Assembly (NCBI RefSeq): GCF_000517125.1
Contig: NZ_KI912155.1
Span: forward strand, 2,654,034-2,718,033
From: Arthrobacter sp. MA-N2
GTDB taxonomy: Bacteria > Actinomycetota > Actinomycetes > Actinomycetales > Micrococcaceae
Direction of reading: 5' to 3'
Length of the DNA: 64,000 bases
This document shows positions 19,790 to 28,892 of the stretch, piece by piece. Both the position numbers and the translations under genes were made by a program. Below the pieces are notes generated by a model. It had not been told where the DNA came from, searched no databases, and saw only the letters and a list, made by a program, of their open reading frames with translations. Positions within the stretch are counted from its first letter, which is position 1, and every line of letters starts with the position of its first letter.

Positions 19790-20284
19790 GTGTATTGTCC
19801 GTTCTGCCGAAACCCTGACTCGCGCGTTGTTGACAGTCGCATGGCAGACGACGGGTCAGCCATTCGGCGTCGGCGGCAGTGCCCCGAATGCGGCCGCCGT
19901 TTCACCACCGTGGAGACCACCAGCCTGTCGGTCATTAAACGATCGGGCGTGGGAGAACCCTTCAGCCGGATCAAGATCATCAACGGTGTGCGCAAGGCCT
20001 GCCAGGGCAGGCCGGTGACGGAGGATGACCTCGCGATGCTGGCCCAGGAAGTCGAAGAGAACATCCGTTCCTCGGGTGCGGCGGAAATCGATGCCCATGA
20101 GGTCGGGTTGGCCATCCTCGGTCCGCTCCAGAAACTGGACGAGGTCGCCTACCTGCGCTTTGCCAGCGTCTATCAGGCCTTCGAATCCCTGGAGGACTTC
20201 GAATCAGCCATTTCGCTCCTTCGCCACGAGGCCGAGGATGCAGCAAAGGGCCCCGGCAAAAGCTCCGAGAAGAGCGCACTCTAG
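19790..20284 (+). CDS. nrdR: Transcriptional repressor NrdR
   Basis: NrdR represses ribonucleotide reductase genes according to the ATP/dATP bound by its ATP-cone. 164 aa. The N-terminal zinc ribbon is [17 protein letters not shown] with CPECGRRF (CxxC twice), followed by the ATP-cone (about residues 46-136, with [20 protein letters not shown]). GTG start at 19790 with GGGGAGG 6 nt upstream; in-frame codons further upstream lie in the leader hairpin. No nrd reductase gene is in the window, so its targets are elsewhere, apart from probable self-control. Confidence 0.96.
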   Translation: MYCPFCRNPDSRVVDSRMADDGSAIRRRRQCPECGRRFTTVETTSLSVIKRSGVGEPFSRIKIINGVRKACQGRPVTEDDLAMLAQEVEENIRSSGAAEIDAHEVGLAILGPLQKLDEVAYLRFASVYQAFESLEDFESAISLLRHEAEDAAKGPGKSSEKSAL

Positions 20285-20286
20285 CT

Positions 20287-20326
20287 CCGGTGGTGGCTGC
20301 GGAGGGGAAGCCGCAGCCGCCACCGG
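20287..20326. terminator. Convergent terminator between nrdR and ppgK
   Basis: CCGGTGGTGGCTGCGG (20287-20302) pairs with CCGCAGCCGCCACCGG (20311-20326) with a single G-U pair. It lies between two converging genes and can serve both strands. Confidence 0.7.
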
Positions 20327-20332
20327 CATCAC

Positions 20333-21151
20333 TTACTTGGCAAGCTTGTGGTGAAGGGCGACGTCGAGGGCCGCTCCGACGATTCCTGCGTCGTTCTTCA
20401 GCTCCGCCGTAACGATGGGCGTACGCAACTTCAGGTGCGGGAAATACTCATCGGAACGCTTCGAAATCCCGCCGCCGATGATGAAGAGCTCAGGGGAAAA
20501 CAGGAACTCCACATGGGAGAGATAGCGCTGCAGCAGGACGCTGTACTCTTCCCAGCTCAAGCCATCGCGTTCGCGCGCGACGGCGGACGCCTTGGTTTCC
20601 GCGTCGTGGCCGTCCACCTCGAGGTGGCCGAGCTCGGCATTGGGCACCAAGTGGCCATTGAAGATGAAGGCCGAGCCGATTCCGGTACCGAGGGTGATGA
20701 CGAGCACGGTGCCGTTAACGCCTTCGCCAGCTCCGTAGCGGGCTTCCGCGAGGCCGGCTGCGTCGGCGTCGTTGATGACCTCGACGGGGCGATCCAGTCG
20801 CTTGGTGAGGAGGGAATCGATGTCGGTGTCGATCCAGGACTTGTCCACATTGGCGGCAGAACGGACCACACCATGCTGGATGATTCCAGGGAAGGTGACG
20901 CCCACAGGCGAACCTTTGGCAGGGGCGTCCGAACGGGAAGACAACTCGTCAACGATTTGTGCGATGACCTCGGCGACGGCCTCGGGCGTGGCCGGCTGCG
21001 GAGTGGGGATGCGAAGGCGGTCCCCGACGAGCTTGCCCTTCTTGAGATCGACGACGCCGCCCTTGATGCCGGTGCCACCGACGTCGATGCCGATCAGCGG
21101 GCCGTTCTTGTGGATCTTCTCATCCTTCTTGGTCAATGCGATTCCGTTCAT
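20333..21151 (-). CDS. ppgK: Polyphosphate glucokinase
   Basis: PpgK phosphorylates glucose with inorganic polyphosphate or ATP, typical of actinobacteria. 272 aa. ROK-type fold with the phosphate-binding loop [20 protein letters not shown] (about 17-36), [29 protein letters not shown] with the catalytic Asp, [18 protein letters not shown] and [13 protein letters not shown]. The N-terminal tail is Lys-rich. No clear Shine-Dalgarno precedes the ATG at 21151. The gene follows map on the same strand, with an 8-bp hairpin in the 57-nt gap. Confidence 0.94.
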   Translation of the reverse strand: MNGIALTKKDEKIHKNGPLIGIDVGGTGIKGGVVDLKKGKLVGDRLRIPTPQPATPEAVAEVIAQIVDELSSRSDAPAKGSPVGVTFPGIIQHGVVRSAANVDKSWIDTDIDSLLTKRLDRPVEVINDADAAGLAEARYGAGEGVNGTVLVITLGTGIGSAFIFNGHLVPNAELGHLEVDGHDAETKASAVARERDGLSWEEYSVLLQRYLSHVEFLFSPELFIIGGGISKRSDEYFPHLKLRTPIVTAELKNDAGIVGAALDVALHHKLAK

Positions 21152-21176
21152 GGCAGGAGGGGTGGGCGGGTCATAG

Positions 21177-21203
21177 CCGGAAGGGCTGCAAGTGACCTTC
21201 CGG
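21177..21203 (-). terminator. Weak hairpin between map and ppgK
   Basis: CCGGAAGG (21177-21184) and CCTTCCGG (21196-21203) form an 8-bp stem with an 11-nt loop. There is no T tract. It may only partly terminate map transcription before ppgK. Confidence 0.35.
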
Positions 21204-21208
21204 ACAGC

Positions 21209-22087
21209 TTAAGGAAGAGTCAGGATTTCCGCGCCGGTCTCGGTGACCAACAGGGTGTGTTCAAATTGCGCAGTCCGCTTGTGGTCCCGGGTCACTACGG
21301 TCCAATCATCGGGCCACATGTCCCACTCGATCGTGCCGAGGGTGAGCATGGGTTCAATCGTGAAGACCATGCCCGCTTCGATCACGGTGTTGTAGGCCGG
21401 CGCGGCGTCATAGTGGGGGATGATCAGGCCCGTGTGGAAGGCCTCGCCGACCCCGTGGCCGGTGAAGTCGCGGACCACACCGTAGCCGAAGCGTTTCGCG
21501 TAGGACTGAATGGCCCGGCCGATCACGTTGATTTCGCGGCCGGGAGCTACCGCTTTGATGGCACGGTTCAGCGATTCCCGGGTGCGTTCAACCAGCAGTC
21601 GGGACTCCTCGTCCACGTTCCCCACGAGGAAGGTGTAGTTGGTGTCGCCGTGGACGCCATTAATGTAGGCCGTGATGTCGATGTTCAGGATGTCACCGTC
21701 GCGCACCACCGTGCTGTCCGGAATTCCGTGGCAAATGACCTCGTTGAGCGAAGAACACAGGGACTTCGGGAAGCCGCGGTAGCCAAGGGTTGACGGGTAA
21801 GCGTGGTGGTCCAGGATGAACTCGTGCCCGATCCGGTCCAACTGGTCCGTCGTGACGCCTGGCTCGATGTGCTTTCCGACCTCGACGATCGCCTGGGCGG
21901 CAATCTTGCTGGCGATACGGATTTTCTCGATGGTCTCCGCCGATTTGACTTCGGAACCGGTGAATTTAGCCGGTCCGGGCTTTCCAACGTACTCCGGACG
22001 CGGGATGGACGCCGGTACAGGCAGCTGTGGGCTGACGGTTCCTCGGGTGAGCGTGCCGATGGGTGCAGTCAGAGCGGGAGAAGGCAT
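21209..22087 (-). CDS. map: Methionine aminopeptidase, type I with N-terminal extension
   Basis: MetAP removes the initiator methionine from nascent proteins. 292 aa. A 40-residue proline-rich N-terminal extension ([19 protein letters not shown]) marks the MetAP1c-like actinobacterial form. The catalytic pita-bread domain shows the metal ligands in [16 protein letters not shown] (two Asp), [11 protein letters not shown] (His), FTIEPML (Glu) and [17 protein letters not shown] (Glu). I set the start at the ATG at 22087, with TATGAT ending 6 nt upstream. The longer frame to 22120 would contain the promoter. Confidence 0.94.
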   Translation of the reverse strand: MPSPALTAPIGTLTRGTVSPQLPVPASIPRPEYVGKPGPAKFTGSEVKSAETIEKIRIASKIAAQAIVEVGKHIEPGVTTDQLDRIGHEFILDHHAYPSTLGYRGFPKSLCSSLNEVICHGIPDSTVVRDGDILNIDITAYINGVHGDTNYTFLVGNVDEESRLLVERTRESLNRAIKAVAPGREINVIGRAIQSYAKRFGYGVVRDFTGHGVGEAFHTGLIIPHYDAAPAYNTVIEAGMVFTIEPMLTLGTIEWDMWPDDWTVVTRDHKRTAQFEHTLLVTETGAEILTLP

Positions 22088-22093
22088 AGATTG

Positions 22094-22099
22094 ATCATA
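22094..22099 (-). promoter_or_regulatory. -10 element for leaderless map
   Basis: On the minus strand TATGAT is followed by CAATCT and then the ATG at 22087. The 6-nt spacing and absence of a Shine-Dalgarno suggest a leaderless transcript. Confidence 0.62.
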
Positions 22100-22163
22100 T
22101 AAGGCACGCGCGAGACGCAAGTAACTAAGTAGCTAAATAACAGCCCGGTCGCAGGCCGACTGG

Positions 22164-22183
22164 CCCGCCGGCGTTCCGGCGGG
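22164..22183 (+). repeat. Leader hairpin before the small SPOR-like gene
   Basis: CCCGCCGG (22164-22171) and CCGGCGGG (22176-22183) pair perfectly around CGTT, 7 nt before the AAAGGAGG ribosome site of the gene at 22202. It may tune translation or mark the end of a leader. Confidence 0.5.
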
Positions 22184-22201
22184 AGGAGCAAAGGAGGAAC
22201 C

Positions 22202-22366
22202 GTGGCGGAGTACTGGTACAACGTTCAGACACACCAGATCGAAGAAGACGCCTTGTCGGACTGGACCCAGCTGATTGGTCCTTACAAGACTCGAGAAGAA
22301 GCCGAGCACGCCCTCGAAAAGGTCAAAGCCCGCAACGACGCGTGGGATAAGGACGACGAGGACTGA
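22202..22366 (+). CDS. Small SPOR-domain-like protein (54 aa)
   Basis: A short gene that minimum-length filters miss. GTG start with a near-perfect AAAGGAGG 4 nt upstream. The product begins MAEYWYNVQTHQIEEDALSD, then WTQLIGPYKTREEAEHALEKV, a pattern of aromatic strand and helix that resembles a single SPOR repeat, and ends in an acidic tail DKDDED. Small proteins of this type are, as far as I recall, encoded between map and panB in other Micrococcaceae. There is no signal peptide. The function is unknown; peptidoglycan binding is not supported without export. Confidence 0.85.
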   Translation: MAEYWYNVQTHQIEEDALSDWTQLIGPYKTREEAEHALEKVKARNDAWDKDDED

Positions 22367-22378
22367 AGCCCCGCCCTC

Positions 22379-23278
22379 CTAGAAAGAGTGCTCCGGGCCG
22401 GGGAACTGCCCGGACCTGACGTCGTCGGCGTACGCCCTCGCGGCTTCGCTGAGCGTGGTGCGCAGATCCGCATACTGTTTGACGAATTTGGCCATCTTGC
22501 CGCCGCGAAGTCCGGCCATGTCCTGCCACACCAGAACCTGTCCCGTGGTCGCGTTGCCTGCGCCGATTCCGATAGTGGGCACTTCAATAGCGGCATCGAC
22601 TGCGGCTGCGGTTTCTGCGGGAACCATCTCCATGAGCACACAGAAAGCTCCGGCATTTGCGAGGGCAATTGCGTCTTCGACCAGACGGTTGGCGTCATCG
22701 CCCCGTCCCTGGACGCGGTAGCCGCCCAGGGAGTGTTCGCTCTGGGGCGTGAAGCCGATATGCGCCATGACGGGAATGCCTGCCTGGACCATGGCCCGCA
22801 CAGTTCCCGCATAGAACGCGCCGCCTTCGATCTTAACGCCGTGGGCCAAACCTTCCTTCAGGAAACGCACACCCGTCGCCACAGCCTGTTCCGGCGAGAC
22901 CTCATAGCTTCCGAAGGGGAGATCGGCCACTACCAGCGCGCGCTTGGCCGACCGGGACACCGCTCGGCACAACGGCAGGAGCTCATCGACGGTGACCGGG
23001 AGGCTGGTTTCGTTCCCGAAGACGTTGTTGGACGCAGAATCGCCGATCAACAGGACTTCGATGCCGGCTTCGTCGAATATTTCGGCCGTGTACTGCTCGT
23101 AGGCGGTCAGCATCGCGAAACGCTCACCCTTGTCCTTGGCCTGCTGGAGGTGGTGCGTGCGGATCCTGGTAGCGGGCTTCGGCGCTGAAGCACCGGTACC
23201 TGCAACGGCAGGTCCTGTTCCGTAGGGGGCGGGAGCTTCGGCGGGCATGCTGGAATCAGATTTGTTGCTTGAGGCCAT
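22379..23278 (-). CDS. panB: 3-methyl-2-oxobutanoate hydroxymethyltransferase
   Basis: PanB makes ketopantoate from 2-oxoisovalerate and methylene-tetrahydrofolate, the first step to pantothenate. 299 aa with about 40 extra N-terminal polar residues. Motifs are [71 protein letters not shown] with the catalytic Glu, and [22 protein letters not shown] chose the ATG at 23278 because TACGCT ends 6 nt upstream. A frame reaching 23314 exists but would contain the -10. The Lys-Gly end is normal. Confidence 0.94.
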   Translation of the reverse strand: MASSNKSDSSMPAEAPAPYGTGPAVAGTGASAPKPATRIRTHHLQQAKDKGERFAMLTAYEQYTAEIFDEAGIEVLLIGDSASNNVFGNETSLPVTVDELLPLCRAVSRSAKRALVVADLPFGSYEVSPEQAVATGVRFLKEGLAHGVKIEGGAFYAGTVRAMVQAGIPVMAHIGFTPQSEHSLGGYRVQGRGDDANRLVEDAIALANAGAFCVLMEMVPAETAAAVDAAIEVPTIGIGAGNATTGQVLVWQDMAGLRGGKMAKFVKQYADLRTTLSEAARAYADDVRSGQFPGPEHSF

Positions 23279-23284
23279 GAGTAG

Positions 23285-23290
23285 AGCGTA
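23285..23290 (-). promoter_or_regulatory. -10 element for leaderless panB
   Basis: Minus-strand TACGCT, then CTACTC, then the ATG at 23278: 6-nt spacing, no ribosome site. Confidence 0.5.
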
Positions 23291-23470
23291 TGCGGTACCG
23301 GCTGTCGTAGCCACCGGAGGCAGCGGGGCGAGGCATTTGTAAACGCTGTGTTACGGGGACCGGGCCTGCAGCCATTCCGGGTCAATGCTTAGTAGAGTAA
23401 ATGCTGAGTTGTCGTCGGCTTCGAACTCCCCGAACCCACGGCATGGACGTTGACCCTGAAATGAGGCCCC

Positions 23471-24811
23471 ATGGACCGCCAGCAAGAGTTCGTTCTGCGA
23501 ACTATCGAAGAGCGTGATGTGCGCTTCGTACGCTTGTGGTTTACCGACGTCGTCGGTTCCCTGAAGTCAGTGGCGCTCGCGCCGGCCGAAGTGGAGGGTG
23601 CCTTCGAAGAAGGCCTCGGTTTCGACGGATCGGCCATTGAAGGGCTCGCCAGGGTGTTCGAATCCGACATGTTGGCCCAGCCGGACCCCTCCACGTTCCA
23701 GATCCTCCCGTGGCGCGGCGAAACAGAGCAGACCTCCAGAATGTTCTGCGACATTCTGACGCCCGACGGCGAGCCGTCGGCTGCCGATCCGCGGAATGTG
23801 CTCAAGCGCACCCTCGCGAAGGCCGCCGATATGGGCTTTACCTGCTATACCCATCCTGAGATCGAGTTCTACCTCCTCAAGTCCCAGGAACTTGACGCCA
23901 ACGGCGTGCCTGTTCCCGTTGACGAAGGCGGCTACTTCGACCACGTACCCGGTGGCGTGGCACAAGACTTTCGCCGCACGGCGGTCACCATGCTGGAATC
24001 CGTGGGTATCTCCGTGGAGTTCAGCCACCACGAGGGCGGGCCCGGCCAAAACGAGATCGATCTCCGTTACGCCGACGCGCTCCAGACTGCGGACAACATC
24101 ATGACCTTCCGCACTGTGATCAAGGAAGTGGCCCTACAACAGGGCACCTACGCCACGTTCATGCCCAAGCCGTTCACCGATCACCCGGGTTCGGGCATGC
24201 ACACCCACTTCTCCCTGTTCGAGGGTGACGCGAATGCCTTCTACGAGGCAGGCGCCGAATTCCAGCTGTCCAAGACCGCCCGCCAGTTCATTGCCGGTAT
24301 CCTGCGGCACGCTCCGGAATTCACCGCCGTCACTAACCAGTTCGTCAATTCGTACAAACGTCTCTGGGGTGGAGGTGAAGCTCCGAGCTACCTGAGCTGG
24401 GGCCACAACAACCGTTCTGCCCTGGTTCGTGTGCCGCTTTACAAGCCGGGCAAGGGGCAGTCCGCGCGGATCGAATACCGGGGGATCGACTCCGCCACCA
24501 ACCCATACCTCGCCTACGCAGTGTTGCTGGGCGCCGGGCTCAAGGGTATCGAGGAAGGCTACGAGCTCCCGGCTGCAGCTGAAGACGACGTCTGGTCGCT
24601 GACCCCGGCCGAACGCAAGGCGATGGGGCACACTCCGCTGCCAGCCAGCCTCCACGATGCCATCCGGGCCATGGAGGATTCTGAACTCGTAGCCGATATC
24701 CTTGGCGAACAGGTCTTTGACCACTTCCTGCGGAACAAGCGCTCGGAGTGGCAGGACTACCGGCTCCAGGTCACGCCTTACGAGCTCAAGCGCAATCTCG
24801 GCATTCTCTAG
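23471..24811 (+). CDS. glnA2: Glutamine synthetase, GlnA2 type
   Basis: GSI-family enzyme of 446 aa. Active-site motifs are present: FDGSAIEG, PEIEFYL with metal-binding Glu, GGPGQNEIDLRYADAL, FMPKPFTDHPGSGMHTHFSLFEG, NSYKRLWGGGEAPSYLSWG and RIEYRGIDSATNPYLAYA. At the place of the adenylylation tyrosine ([10 protein letters not shown] in the glnA1 product at 29237-30661) this protein reads DDVWSLTPAER, so it is probably not modified by GlnE. ATG at 23471 with GAGG 6 nt upstream. It lies 3 nt before glnE and may be co-transcribed. In other actinobacteria GlnA2 is dispensable when GlnA1 is present. Confidence 0.93.
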   Translation: MDRQQEFVLRTIEERDVRFVRLWFTDVVGSLKSVALAPAEVEGAFEEGLGFDGSAIEGLARVFESDMLAQPDPSTFQILPWRGETEQTSRMFCDILTPDGEPSAADPRNVLKRTLAKAADMGFTCYTHPEIEFYLLKSQELDANGVPVPVDEGGYFDHVPGGVAQDFRRTAVTMLESVGISVEFSHHEGGPGQNEIDLRYADALQTADNIMTFRTVIKEVALQQGTYATFMPKPFTDHPGSGMHTHFSLFEGDANAFYEAGAEFQLSKTARQFIAGILRHAPEFTAVTNQFVNSYKRLWGGGEAPSYLSWGHNNRSALVRVPLYKPGKGQSARIEYRGIDSATNPYLAYAVLLGAGLKGIEEGYELPAAAEDDVWSLTPAERKAMGHTPLPASLHDAIRAMEDSELVADILGEQVFDHFLRNKRSEWQDYRLQVTPYELKRNLGIL

Positions 24812-24814
24812 ACC

Positions 24815-27800
24815 GTGAGTGTGAGTCTGGCCCGCCGGCTCATCTCGGCCGGCTTCAGCGATCTTGAGAAGGGCGAGCGGTTCCTTGCTGCGCGCGAACT
24901 CGAGGGCATAGATCAAGACACGATCTTCGCCGGACTGCATCTGAGCGCCAACCCGGACACCGCGCTTCAGTCGCTCGTCCGTCTGATTGAGAAGCATCCC
25001 TCACTCAGGCAGCTTGCGGGAGAGCACCCGGATCGCAGTGAGCCGCTTTACCGCTTGTTGGGGGCTTCCGAGGCCTTAGGGGAGTTCCTGATCAGGCATC
25101 CGGAGCATTTGGATGTCTTCGACGTCCGTGTCAGCCCTGAGCCGTTGTCCGCCGACGCCGGTGAGCTGCGGATGAAGCTCCTCCGCTCCGTGAAGGCGGA
25201 CCCCAACTCTCCGCGGCCGGTCGCCGGGGTGACGGGGGTTGGCGCATATGCCGCGCTCCGGACGGCCTACCGGCGTGGACTGACCGAGCTGGCCATCAAG
25301 GACCTCTGCGCAGCCAGTCCCCAGGATTTCATGCCCGCCGTCGGCGCTGAACTGGCTGACCTCGCGGGTGCGGCGATAGAGGCCGCCCTGGCGGTGGCCC
25401 GCGCCGAAGCGGCGGCGACGTTCGATCCGGCCGAGATTGCCGGCGTCGCGCTGGCCGTGATCGGTATGGGCAAATGCGGTGCCCGCGAACTGAACTACAT
25501 TTCCGACGTCGATGTCATTTATGTCATCGAGGCGCCGGAGTTGGATGACGCGAGGGCGGCGACTATCGGTACCGCGCTTGCAGCCGGCATCTCCCGCGCT
25601 ATCTCTTCCACAGCTCCAGAACCCGGATTGTGGGAAGTCGACGCGAACCTGCGGCCCGAGGGGAAATCGGGTCCTTTGGTCAGGACCTTGCCCTCGCACT
25701 TGAGCTACTACGCGAAGTGGGCTGAAAGTTGGGAATTCCAGGCACTTCTCAAGGCCCGGACCATCGCCGGGGACAAGGATCTGGGCGCGAGGTACGAGCA
25801 GGCTGTTCAGCCGCTCGTCTGGGCTTCGGCCGGGCGGGAAGGCTTCGTTGAATCGGTGCAGGCGATGCGCCGCAGGGTCACGAACAACATCGCCCCGGCG
25901 GATGAACAGCGCCAGATCAAACTCGGGCCGGGCGGCCTGCGCGACGTCGAATTCACGGTGCAGCTCCTGCAACTCGTCCATGGAAAGTCCGACGAATCCC
26001 TTCGTTGCCGGGACACCACCTCGGCGATATCCGCGCTGTCCACAGGCGGCTACATTGGCCGGGTCGATGCCGCTGCCTTTGACGCCGCATACCGCTACTT
26101 GAGGGTTCTTGAGCACCGGATCCAATTGTTCCAGATGCGCCGCACCCACCTCATGCCCACCAGCCAGGAATCCTTGCGGTTCCTCGCCAAGGCCGTCCTG
26201 GGTCCCTTTTCCACGGGCAGGCCGCATCCGGATGCGCTGGTCGAAACCTGGCAGAAGACCAAACGGTCCGTGCGGGAGCTGCACGACCGGATCTTCTACA
26301 GGCCGCTGCTCAACACTGCCGCGAAGCTGAGCAGCGAGGATGCCCGGCTCACGCCGGAAGCTGCCCAGGGTCGCCTTGCGGCGCTTGGCTACCGTGATCC
26401 GCAAGGGGCGATGCGCCACATTGAAGCCTTGACGGCGGGTGTCAGCCGGCGTGCCGCTTTGCAGCGTCAGCTGCTCCCTATCCTTCTCGGCTGGCTCGCC
26501 GAAGGAGTGGATCCCGACGCCGGCTTGCTCGCCTTCCGCCGCGTCAGCGAAGCCCTCGGAACCACGCACTGGTATCTCGGGATGCTGCGGGATTCGCAGG
26601 CAGCCGCCGAGCGACTTTGCCATGTTCTCTCCAACTCACGGCTGATTGCCGACCTCCTGGAGGTGTCCCCGGAATCGGTTGCGTGGCTTGGTTCCGACAA
26701 GGATCTTATGCCGATCGGCTTCGAGGCGCAGTGGCAGGAAATCCAATCCAAGCTGTCACGCCATGCCGATCCCGCAAACGCGATGCGGCTTATCAGGCTC
26801 ATCCGGCGCCGGGAAATCCTCCGGATCGCGATTGCGGACAGTTCCGGGCTCCTGGAGCAGGACGCAGTGGGCGTGGCATTGGCCGACGCCGACCGGGCTG
26901 CCGTATTGGGCGCCTTGCACGTCGCCGAGGCGATCGTGGGGACCGAAGGGCCCCTCAAGACCCAGGTGCTGGTGGTTGCCATGGGAAGGCAAGGCGGACG
27001 CGAGATTGGCTACGGCTCGGACGCCGATGTCATGTACGTCCATCGCGCCCTTCCGGGAGCGAGCGAGTCAGAAGCCCAGCAGCAGGCGCTCGCCATTGTG
27101 GGGCATATCTCCACTTTGCTGACCCAACCCCTCAAGCCGGCCATCCTGGCGGAGCGGGTGCTCGCCGTCGACGCCGCTCTTCGCCCCGAAGGGAAGAACG
27201 GAGCCATGGTCCGCTCCCTGGATTCCTACGCCGAGTACTACCGGCGCTGGTCCCTCATCTGGGAGGCCCAGGCGCTGTTGCGGGCCCAGCCCATGGCCGG
27301 CGACGACGAATTGGCAGCCGAATTCGTCCGGCTCATCAACCCGATCCGCTACCCGGAATCGCTCGCTGATACGGATCTGCGCGAGATTCGACGCGTCAAG
27401 GCCCGGGTCGAATCCGAACGCCTTCCCCGGGGCGCCGATCCTGCACGGCACGTCAAGCTCGGCCGGGGCGGACTCAGCGACGTCGAATGGCTTGTGCAGC
27501 TGCTGCAACTCCAATACGCGGGGCGCCATCCGCAACTCCGGACCACCTCCACCTTGCAGGCCCTCGACGCGATTGAGTCGCTGCGCCTGATCGCCAAGGC
27601 GGACATCGTGTTGCTGCGCAAAGCGTGGCGCCTCGCAACCCGCATCCGTTCGGCGAATGTGATCTGCACCGGCCGCGCCTCCGATCTCCTGCCTGCCTCC
27701 CGGCGGGACCTGGAGGCTGTGGCCCGGTGGTGTGGCTACGCTCCCGGCCAGGCGGCGAGGCTTGAAGAGGACTACTTGCGCCTGAGCCGGCGGACCCGAG

Positions 27801-27832
27801 CTGTATTCGAAAAGGATTTCTACGGCCAGTGA
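24815..27832 (+). CDS. glnE: Bifunctional glutamine synthetase adenylyltransferase/deadenylylase GlnE
   Basis: GlnE adds or removes AMP on a GlnA1 tyrosine according to nitrogen state. 1005 aa, the usual size. Two nucleotidyltransferase domains are visible: the first with MGKCGARELNYISDVDVIYV (about residues 218-237), the second with MGRQGGREIGYGSDADVMYV (about 723-742), each with the Asp-x-Asp pair. Each is followed by a conserved LGPGGLRDVEFTVQLLQL or LGRGGLSDVEWLVQLLQL block. GTG start, 3 nt after glnA2, with no clear ribosome site, so coupling to glnA2 is likely. Confidence 0.95.
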   Translation: MSVSLARRLISAGFSDLEKGERFLAARELEGIDQDTIFAGLHLSANPDTALQSLVRLIEKHPSLRQLAGEHPDRSEPLYRLLGASEALGEFLIRHPEHLDVFDVRVSPEPLSADAGELRMKLLRSVKADPNSPRPVAGVTGVGAYAALRTAYRRGLTELAIKDLCAASPQDFMPAVGAELADLAGAAIEAALAVARAEAAATFDPAEIAGVALAVIGMGKCGARELNYISDVDVIYVIEAPELDDARAATIGTALAAGISRAISSTAPEPGLWEVDANLRPEGKSGPLVRTLPSHLSYYAKWAESWEFQALLKARTIAGDKDLGARYEQAVQPLVWASAGREGFVESVQAMRRRVTNNIAPADEQRQIKLGPGGLRDVEFTVQLLQLVHGKSDESLRCRDTTSAISALSTGGYIGRVDAAAFDAAYRYLRVLEHRIQLFQMRRTHLMPTSQESLRFLAKAVLGPFSTGRPHPDALVETWQKTKRSVRELHDRIFYRPLLNTAAKLSSEDARLTPEAAQGRLAALGYRDPQGAMRHIEALTAGVSRRAALQRQLLPILLGWLAEGVDPDAGLLAFRRVSEALGTTHWYLGMLRDSQAAAERLCHVLSNSRLIADLLEVSPESVAWLGSDKDLMPIGFEAQWQEIQSKLSRHADPANAMRLIRLIRRREILRIAIADSSGLLEQDAVGVALADADRAAVLGALHVAEAIVGTEGPLKTQVLVVAMGRQGGREIGYGSDADVMYVHRALPGASESEAQQQALAIVGHISTLLTQPLKPAILAERVLAVDAALRPEGKNGAMVRSLDSYAEYYRRWSLIWEAQALLRAQPMAGDDELAAEFVRLINPIRYPESLADTDLREIRRVKARVESERLPRGADPARHVKLGRGGLSDVEWLVQLLQLQYAGRHPQLRTTSTLQALDAIESLRLIAKADIVLLRKAWRLATRIRSANVICTGRASDLLPASRRDLEAVARWCGYAPGQAARLEEDYLRLSRRTRAVFEKDFYGQ

Positions 27833-27870
27833 CCTTCGGTTCGGGGCGCCTGGGGGAGCCCGGAGACCGC

Positions 27871-27876
27871 TAAGCT
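27871..27876 (+). promoter_or_regulatory. TAAGCT -10 for leaderless GNAT gene
   Basis: TAAGCT then CGAAAG then the ATG at 27883. One of four TAAGCT elements with the same geometry in this window. Confidence 0.6.
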
Positions 27877-27882
27877 CGAAAG

Positions 27883-28404
27883 ATGCTTGACACCGTGTGG
27901 CTCATTCCCTTGAAGGATCTCGACGACGACGCCCGCGCCGTGACGCTCGGCGACGTCGCGACCATGGAATTGGCCGCGGGACAAAAGGATTTCGTTGGCG
28001 ACCCTTTCAGGATGATGCTCATGGGTCTGGAAGACGGGAGCCGCCTGCCGTACGTGGTTGAAGCGGCAGGCGCAGCCGTGGGAGTCTTCACCTTGCAGGC
28101 TGGTGCCGCAAGCTTGGCAGGATGGCCGGACGATGAATCCGCGTGGCTCTTGCGGGGGTTCCTGATCGACCAGGCGCACCAAGGGAGGGGCCTTGGTGCG
28201 TTGGCGGCAGCCGCAGCCGCCCGGGAAGCACTCAAGCTGACAAAGAGGCTGGGCGGCGGCCAGGCCGGCGTCGTACTTTCGGTAAACGAGAGCAATCCGG
28301 CGGCCAAGGCTGCTTACGCCAAAGCGGGTTTTGCCGAGACTGGAAGGTACCTGGGCGGTTCCGCAGGTCCGCAATGGACCATGTATCGGGCTTTCAGCGA
28401 CTAG
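27883..28404 (+). CDS. GNAT family N-acetyltransferase
   Basis: 173 aa. Acetyl-CoA-dependent acetyltransferase fold. The AcCoA-binding motif A is near LLRGFLIDQAHQGRGLGALAAAAA (about residues 86-109, with the R/Q-x-x-G-x-G/A pattern QGRGLG), followed by VVLSVNESNPAAKAAYAKAGFAETGRY, the typical motif B. The substrate is unknown. It has its own leaderless promoter 50 nt after glnE, so operon membership with the gln genes is uncertain. Confidence 0.88.
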   Translation: MLDTVWLIPLKDLDDDARAVTLGDVATMELAAGQKDFVGDPFRMMLMGLEDGSRLPYVVEAAGAAVGVFTLQAGAASLAGWPDDESAWLLRGFLIDQAHQGRGLGALAAAAAAREALKLTKRLGGGQAGVVLSVNESNPAAKAAYAKAGFAETGRYLGGSAGPQWTMYRAFSD

Positions 28405-28410
28405 GGGTAC

Positions 28411-28671
28411 CTAGGACTCGACTAGCATCACTATTGTTTCGGGGCGTACGCCGTCGACCTTCATTGCCTCGGCCGCAGCCTCTGACTCCATCATCCGTTG
28501 GAACGTTTCCAGATCGGGCACTTCCACGATCAGTCCGACGCGGTTGGTCTTTGCCGGGTCGACGAACGTTCGAACTGTCATACCCAAGGGTCCGAAGATT
28601 TCTCCCCGTTGTGGTGAGCTGAGCCAGTGCTCAACGTCATCGACCTCATGGAAGATCATTAGTGTCGTCAT
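28411..28671 (-). CDS. Small hypothetical protein, possible dimeric alpha/beta barrel
   Basis: 86 aa. The start ATG has GGAGG about 8 nt upstream. The sequence alternates strand and helix (MTTLMIFHEVDDVEHWLSS, GLIVEVPDLETFQRMMESEAAAEAMKVDGV, TIVMLVES), which suggests a ferredoxin-like or dimeric alpha-beta barrel similar to stress-response or monooxygenase-like small proteins. I do not recognise a named family with certainty. It converges on the GNAT gene with a 6-nt gap. Confidence 0.7.
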   Translation of the reverse strand: MTTLMIFHEVDDVEHWLSSPQRGEIFGPLGMTVRTFVDPAKTNRVGLIVEVPDLETFQRMMESEAAAEAMKVDGVRPETIVMLVES

Positions 28672-28892
28672 CTTGTGCCTCCGCTTTCAGAAGTTGCGTC
28701 AGGAGCTGTTTGGGAGAGGAATCGCCCTAGGCATCCTGATCACGCTGAAAGTACCACGGCCTTCGCTGCGGCGACAGGCTTTCGCGAGTGCCGATTGGAA
28801 TAATAAGCTTACTTACAGTAAGGTTGCTGAGGTTTGCACAGCGATAAAGCAATCATCAAAATGTTTACGACTGAAACGGAAGGTATTACATC

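Noticed and set aside
20348..21793. 481-codon frame antisense to ppgK and map
   Set aside because: Spans two conserved genes and their terminator on the opposite strand; no start signals.
23335..23360. GlnR-like site upstream of glnA2 (GTTAC in the 23.35 kb region)
   Set aside because: A single GTTAC is present but the GAAAC partner at the correct spacing is missing.
25076..26623. 515-codon frame antisense to glnE
   Set aside because: Antisense shadow of the conserved GlnE frame.
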